From contig CAMDZW010000001.1 in assembly GCA_945911015.1 (NCBI GenBank), positions 124,001 through 188,000 of the forward strand: a DNA stretch of 64,000 nt, given 5' to 3'. Made by a program: the position numbers and the translations under genes. Source of the stretch: an uncultured Propionibacteriaceae bacterium. GTDB taxonomy: Bacteria; Actinomycetota; Actinomycetes; Propionibacteriales; Propionibacteriaceae. The notes under the pieces were generated by a model. That model was not told the DNA's origin. It made no database searches and saw only the letters and a list, made by a program, of their open reading frames with translations. How positions within the stretch are numbered: the stretch's first letter is position 1; each line of letters begins with the position of its first letter. Positions 60,228-64,000 of the stretch are shown one piece after another.

Positions 60228-63200
60228 CGTCCGAACCGGAGGGTGACCATCTGGAACGGGCGCAGCTCGAGCTCGACCGCACCGGAACGGAGCACCGGCT
60301 TGAGTTGTGCCGCACGCGCATCCGGTGAGATCGGACTGGAACCCTTCCGACGGCTGCCCATGGGTCGCTCCAGCAGATCAGTCACCGCCACCGACTTCGC
60401 ACCGAAATCGGTGGTGATCGTCCCGTGGCTGCGAGCACCAGTCGCTTGGTACACCCGTACGACCACATCGCCGGAGCCGTCATCGGCCAACTTCACTGCC
60501 GACACGACGATCTCTGGGTTGTCGACCTCAACCAGCGGGGCGATCCGGCTCCCGGATCCGCTCACCCGGCGAGGCGGGAGGTTGATGGCGTAACCTTCCT
60601 GCACCGCACGGACCGTGTCGGCCTCAACGACCAGGGCGTAGCTGAAGCTGTGTTCACCCCGGTCACCATCCGGGTCGGGGAAGTTGGCTGAGCGCAGCAG
60701 CGACAACCGTGCCTCCGTGGCGATCTCGCCGTCGACCTTCACCCGACGGACGTCGTGACCGTAGGTCGACTCATTGACCAGAGCCGCCCCATAGCCCTCC
60801 TCAGCGAGGTGGAGGTAGCGGTGGGCAGCCACCTCGAACTTCGCCGCATCCCAACTGGTGTTGGAATGAGTCGGACGGAAGACATGACCGAACTGGGTCT
60901 CAGCTGCGCTCCGGTCTGCGGCGATGTCGAGCAGGAAGGCTGCCTTGAGGAACTTCTCCCGTTCCTGCCAGTCGATGTCCAGACCGAAGTCGACCCGCTT
61001 CTCGCCCGGATCGAGAGTGATCGTCTGCACCAGGTGGGAGTCACCGATCGTGCGGGTGATCTCAACGCCGTTGTCGAGAGCACGCAGCTGGTCCACCTCG
61101 GTGATGTCGGTGACGGTGTTGCGATAGAACGAGTCGACATCCCAGGCATCCCACTTGACCGGGAAGTCCTGGTGCAGCTGCAGCAGGTTCGCGTGCCCGG
61201 CAAGGACCTCACGGTCGGTCTCGCCCACGTCGTCGGTGTGGTCAATGACCGAAGTCACCACCCCGCGTCCGTCGACGGTCACTGTCACCAGCCCATTGCT
61301 GATCAGGAATCCCTTGCCCTGCTTGGAGACCTTGACCTTCGCCCGAGCCCGGACCGGGGCGGCTCCCAGCGACGGCACCCCGTCACGCTCGGCGACGGAA
61401 GCATTGAAGTCGACTTCACTGTCACCGTCACCGGCCAACACGGAAAGCGACTTGACGATCAGTTCCTCAAGTTCAGCAGTGATCTCGACGTGCTGTTCCT
61501 CTGCCTCACGGTGCACCCAATGGATGGACGTGCCGGGCAGGATATCGTGGAACTGCAGCAACAGGACCTGCTGCCACAGTCGGTCCAGCTGCTCCTGCGG
61601 GTAGTCGAGGTCACCCCGTACGGCAGCCGTGGCCGCCCACAGTTCCGCTTCGCGTAGCAGATGCTCGTTGCGGCGGTTGCCCTGTTTGGTGCGGTGTTGT
61701 GAGGTCAGCGTGCCGCGGTGCAACTCGAGGTAGAGCTCACCCGACCACACGGCCGCCGTGTCGCCGAGTTCCTCATGGGCCTTGTCGAAGAATCGAGCCG
61801 GGGTGTCGATCTCGACGACCGGGCTTCCCTCCAGGTCACCGGTGCGACGAATCCGTTCCACCATCTCGCGGGTGGGCCCACCTCCCCCGTCGCCGTGGCC
61901 GAAGGGCAGCAGGGACCGGTTGTTGCCAGCCTTGTCGGCATAGTTGCTCGACGCGTGGGCGAGCTCGTCGCGAATGGTGCCGTTGTAGGTGTCGGCCGAT
62001 GGGAAGTGGGTGAAGACGCGGGTACCGTCAATGCCCTCCCACCAGAAGGTGTGGTGAGGGAACTTGTTCTCCCGGTTCCACGAGATCTTCTGAGTGAGGA
62101 AATAGGTGCTGGCTGACTGTTCGACGATCTGTGGCAGTCCGGCGGCATAGCCGAAGGAGTCCGGCAACCACACCTCATCGGTCTCGATGCCGTAGTTGTC
62201 GAGGAAGAACCTCTTGCCCTGGACGAACTGTCGACACATCGCCTCGGCACCGACCATGTTGGTGTCGGACTCGACCCACATGCCACCGACCGGCACGATC
62301 ACCCCGTCCGCGACGGCCTTCTTCAGCCGCTCCCAGACATGGGGATGATGGTCCTTGACCCAGGCATGCTGCTGGGCCGAGGAGAAGGCGAAGACCAGCT
62401 CGGGGTACTCCTCGGCAAGGGTGCAGACATTGCTGACGGTACGGGCGACCTTGCGGACCGTCTCGCGCAGCGGCCACAACCACGCCGAGTCGATGTGGGC
62501 ATGACCGACGGCGGTGATCCGGTGCGCCGAGGCAGCCGCCGGCAACCCCAGGGTCGGGATGAGTTCGGCGCGGGCGTCGGCGGCGGTGCCGACGATGTCA
62601 TCGAGGTCGAGCCGGTCGAGAGCTCGCCCGATCGCGGCCACCAGCTGCCAGCGCCGCGCCTGGTCGAGGGGGAGGCCTGCGGCGAGGTCACCGGCAACCT
62701 CGAGGTCGTGCCGGAGGCCGACGACCTCGGGGTGGGGAATGACCAGCTCGATGCCGCCGAAGGTGTAGAGCGGATCGTCGCCGGCCGAGTCCCAGTCACC
62801 GAGTTGGGTGGGCAGGAAGTCGGTGTCCATCAGGTGTGGGTTCGCGGCTGCCTCGATGTAGAGATCGATCTGTTCGGTGCCGGGCGCAATCGGGACCACG
62901 CGGTTGTCCGGGTGGACGCCCTTGATCGGGACACCGTCGGGGGTGTGGACCAAGCCTTCGCAGGTGAAGCCGGGGCCGGCGAGGTAACCGAGCTCGACCA
63001 CGAGCTCGAGCCCGGTGTCACGGTGCTCGGGCGGGACCTCACCGCTCACATGGATCCAGCTGGTCGACCAGGTCCGCCCCCAGGGCTCGCCAGGGGCAAA
63101 GGGCCGGTAGGCCTGGCCAATCGCCTCGGTCGCGGGAACCGGCTCGCCGGGAGCATGCCAGACCGTCACCTCCAACTCGATGCCGGTCGGGGTCGACAGT

Positions 63201-63268
63201 GCGGCCGGGATGCGCTGGGTCAGCACCCGTGCCAGTCGGTCCTCGGTCTGTTGCCGATCATCATGCAT
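60224..63268 (-). CDS. Alpha-mannosidase, glycoside hydrolase family 38
   Basis: ITAVGHAHIDSAWLWPLRETVRKVARTVSNVCTLAEEYPELVFAFSSAQQHAWVKDHHPHVWERLKKAV...GGMWVESDTNMVGAEAMCRQFVQGKRFFLDNYGIETDEVWLPDSFGYAAGLPQIV. Confidence 0.97.
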   Translation of the reverse strand: MHDDRQQTEDRLARVLTQRIPAALSTPTGIELEVTVWHAPGEPVPATEAIGQAYRPFAPGEPWGRTWSTSWIHVSGEVPPEHRDTGLELVVELGYLAGPGFTCEGLVHTPDGVPIKGVHPDNRVVPIAPGTEQIDLYIEAAANPHLMDTDFLPTQLGDWDSAGDDPLYTFGGIELVIPHPEVVGLRHDLEVAGDLAAGLPLDQARRWQLVAAIGRALDRLDLDDIVGTAADARAELIPTLGLPAAASAHRITAVGHAHIDSAWLWPLRETVRKVARTVSNVCTLAEEYPELVFAFSSAQQHAWVKDHHPHVWERLKKAVADGVIVPVGGMWVESDTNMVGAEAMCRQFVQGKRFFLDNYGIETDEVWLPDSFGYAAGLPQIVEQSASTYFLTQKISWNRENKFPHHTFWWEGIDGTRVFTHFPSADTYNGTIRDELAHASSNYADKAGNNRSLLPFGHGDGGGGPTREMVERIRRTGDLEGSPVVEIDTPARFFDKAHEELGDTAAVWSGELYLELHRGTLTSQHRTKQGNRRNEHLLREAELWAATAAVRGDLDYPQEQLDRLWQQVLLLQFHDILPGTSIHWVHREAEEQHVEITAELEELIVKSLSVLAGDGDSEVDFNASVAERDGVPSLGAAPVRARAKVKVSKQGKGFLISNGLVTVTVDGRGVVTSVIDHTDDVGETDREVLAGHANLLQLHQDFPVKWDAWDVDSFYRNTVTDITEVDQLRALDNGVEITRTIGDSHLVQTITLDPGEKRVDFGLDIDWQEREKFLKAAFLLDIAADRSAAETQFGHVFRPTHSNTSWDAAKFEVAAHRYLHLAEEGYGAALVNESTYGHDVRRVKVDGEIATEARLSLLRSANFPDPDGDRGEHSFSYALVVEADTVRAVQEGYAINLPPRRVSGSGSRIAPLVEVDNPEIVVSAVKLADDGSGDVVVRVYQATGARSHGTITTDFGAKSVAVTDLLERPMGSRRKGSSPISPDARAAQLKPVLRSGAVELELRPFQMVTLRFGR

Positions 63269-63303
63269 CCGTCGTCCTCCTCAGCAGGCGTTCTGGCCCC
63301 ACT

Positions 63304-64000
63304 CTATGCACCGGATCGGCCGGTCCGAGCCCACCGCAGGCGGTCAGTCCCCACGGTCAGCCCGCCGGTGAGCTCGGCGACCACGTCAGCCACGGTCTCG
63401 GCAACGGTCTGCGGCGGGTGGGGGCCGGGTGTCGCGGCGGCGGCCAGAGCCTGCACCGAGGCCCCGGCCATCGCGGCTTCGTACGGGGAGAGTCCGGCTC
63501 CCAGCAGGGCTCCACAGATGCCGGCGAGCACATCGCCGGAACCGGCCTGGCCGGTCCACGCGGGTCCGGGGACGGCAATCCCGACCGGGGACCGGTCCGG
63601 AGCGACGACGTACTGCGTGGCGCCCTTGAGCAGGACTGTTGCACCGGTGCGTCGGGCCGCTTCAGTGGCGGCGCCTACCGGATCGGCCTCGACGGCCGGG
63701 CGGGATGTCTGCAACAGACGTGCCAGCTCACCGGCATGAGGAGTGAGCAGCCCGCGCTCCCCCACCCACCCACTCAGAGCGGCCAGGGCATCGGCATCGA
63801 GCACGGTCGGCAGGCCGCTGGCGACGGCGCCGCCCACCACCTCGGCCGCATCGGCCCGGTCGCCCCAGCCGGAGCCGATCACCAACGCCTGGACGCGACC
63901 GGGTTTCCTGACCACATTGGGAAAACGAGCGACCACTGCTTCACCGGCTGCTCCAGTGTGACGGACCATCCCGGCACCAGCATGGATGGCTCCGGCCACG
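63304..64000 (-). CDS. nnrD: ADP-dependent NAD(P)H-hydrate dehydratase (partial, runs off window end)
   Basis: VQALVIGSGWGDRADA...LLTPHAGELARLLQ...VLLKGATQYVVAPD...AWTGQAGSGDVLAGICGALLGAGLSPYEAAMAG. Confidence 0.93.
   Translation of the reverse strand, partial: VAGAIHAGAGMVRHTGAAGEAVVARFPNVVRKPGRVQALVIGSGWGDRADAAEVVGGAVASGLPTVLDADALAALSGWVGERGLLTPHAGELARLLQTSRPAVEADPVGAATEAARRTGATVLLKGATQYVVAPDRSPVGIAVPGPAWTGQAGSGDVLAGICGALLGAGLSPYEAAMAGASVQALAAAATPGPHPPQTVAETVADVVAELTGGLTVGTDRLRWARTGRSGA

Overview
This is a 64 kb window of a high-GC actinobacterial chromosome. Gene order and protein similarity suggest the order Propionibacteriales, but that placement is inference. I see no rRNA, tRNA, CRISPR array, transposase or phage module. 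Two backbone blocks can be recognised. Block 1 (about 4.7-24.3 kb) resembles the mycobacterial order chorismate mutase - pcrA/uvrD1 - M23 peptidase - sucC - sucD - perM (DUF6350) - purN - purH. It carries a ZTP riboswitch between purN and purH, and folD and a DUF3017 gene follow purH. Block 2 (about 28-64 kb) resembles guaB3 - guaB - sigma factor - groEL - groES (two CIRCE operators) - tsaD - rimI - tsaB - tsaE - hydrolase - alr - nnrD. Both blocks are interrupted by single genes or small islets, mostly for carbohydrate metabolism or transport: an orphan solute-binding lipoprotein, a beta-helix protein, a DUF4838 enzyme, an inositol oxygenase (MIOX)-like protein next to a Gfo/Idh/MocA oxidoreductase, a GH38 alpha-mannosidase, and an ABC/MFS efflux region with two divergent MarR regulators. 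The points most worth a second look are the intra-operonic ZTP riboswitch, the GNAT-TsaE fusion, the MIOX/Gfo-Idh locus with operator-like and hairpin elements, the alpha-mannosidase embedded in the nnrD-alr operon, three short intergenic tandem-repeat arrays, and an apparent strong excess of the palindrome CCGTACGG. I found no convincing wholly new multi-gene system. The candidates are reported with the limits of what sequence reading can show.
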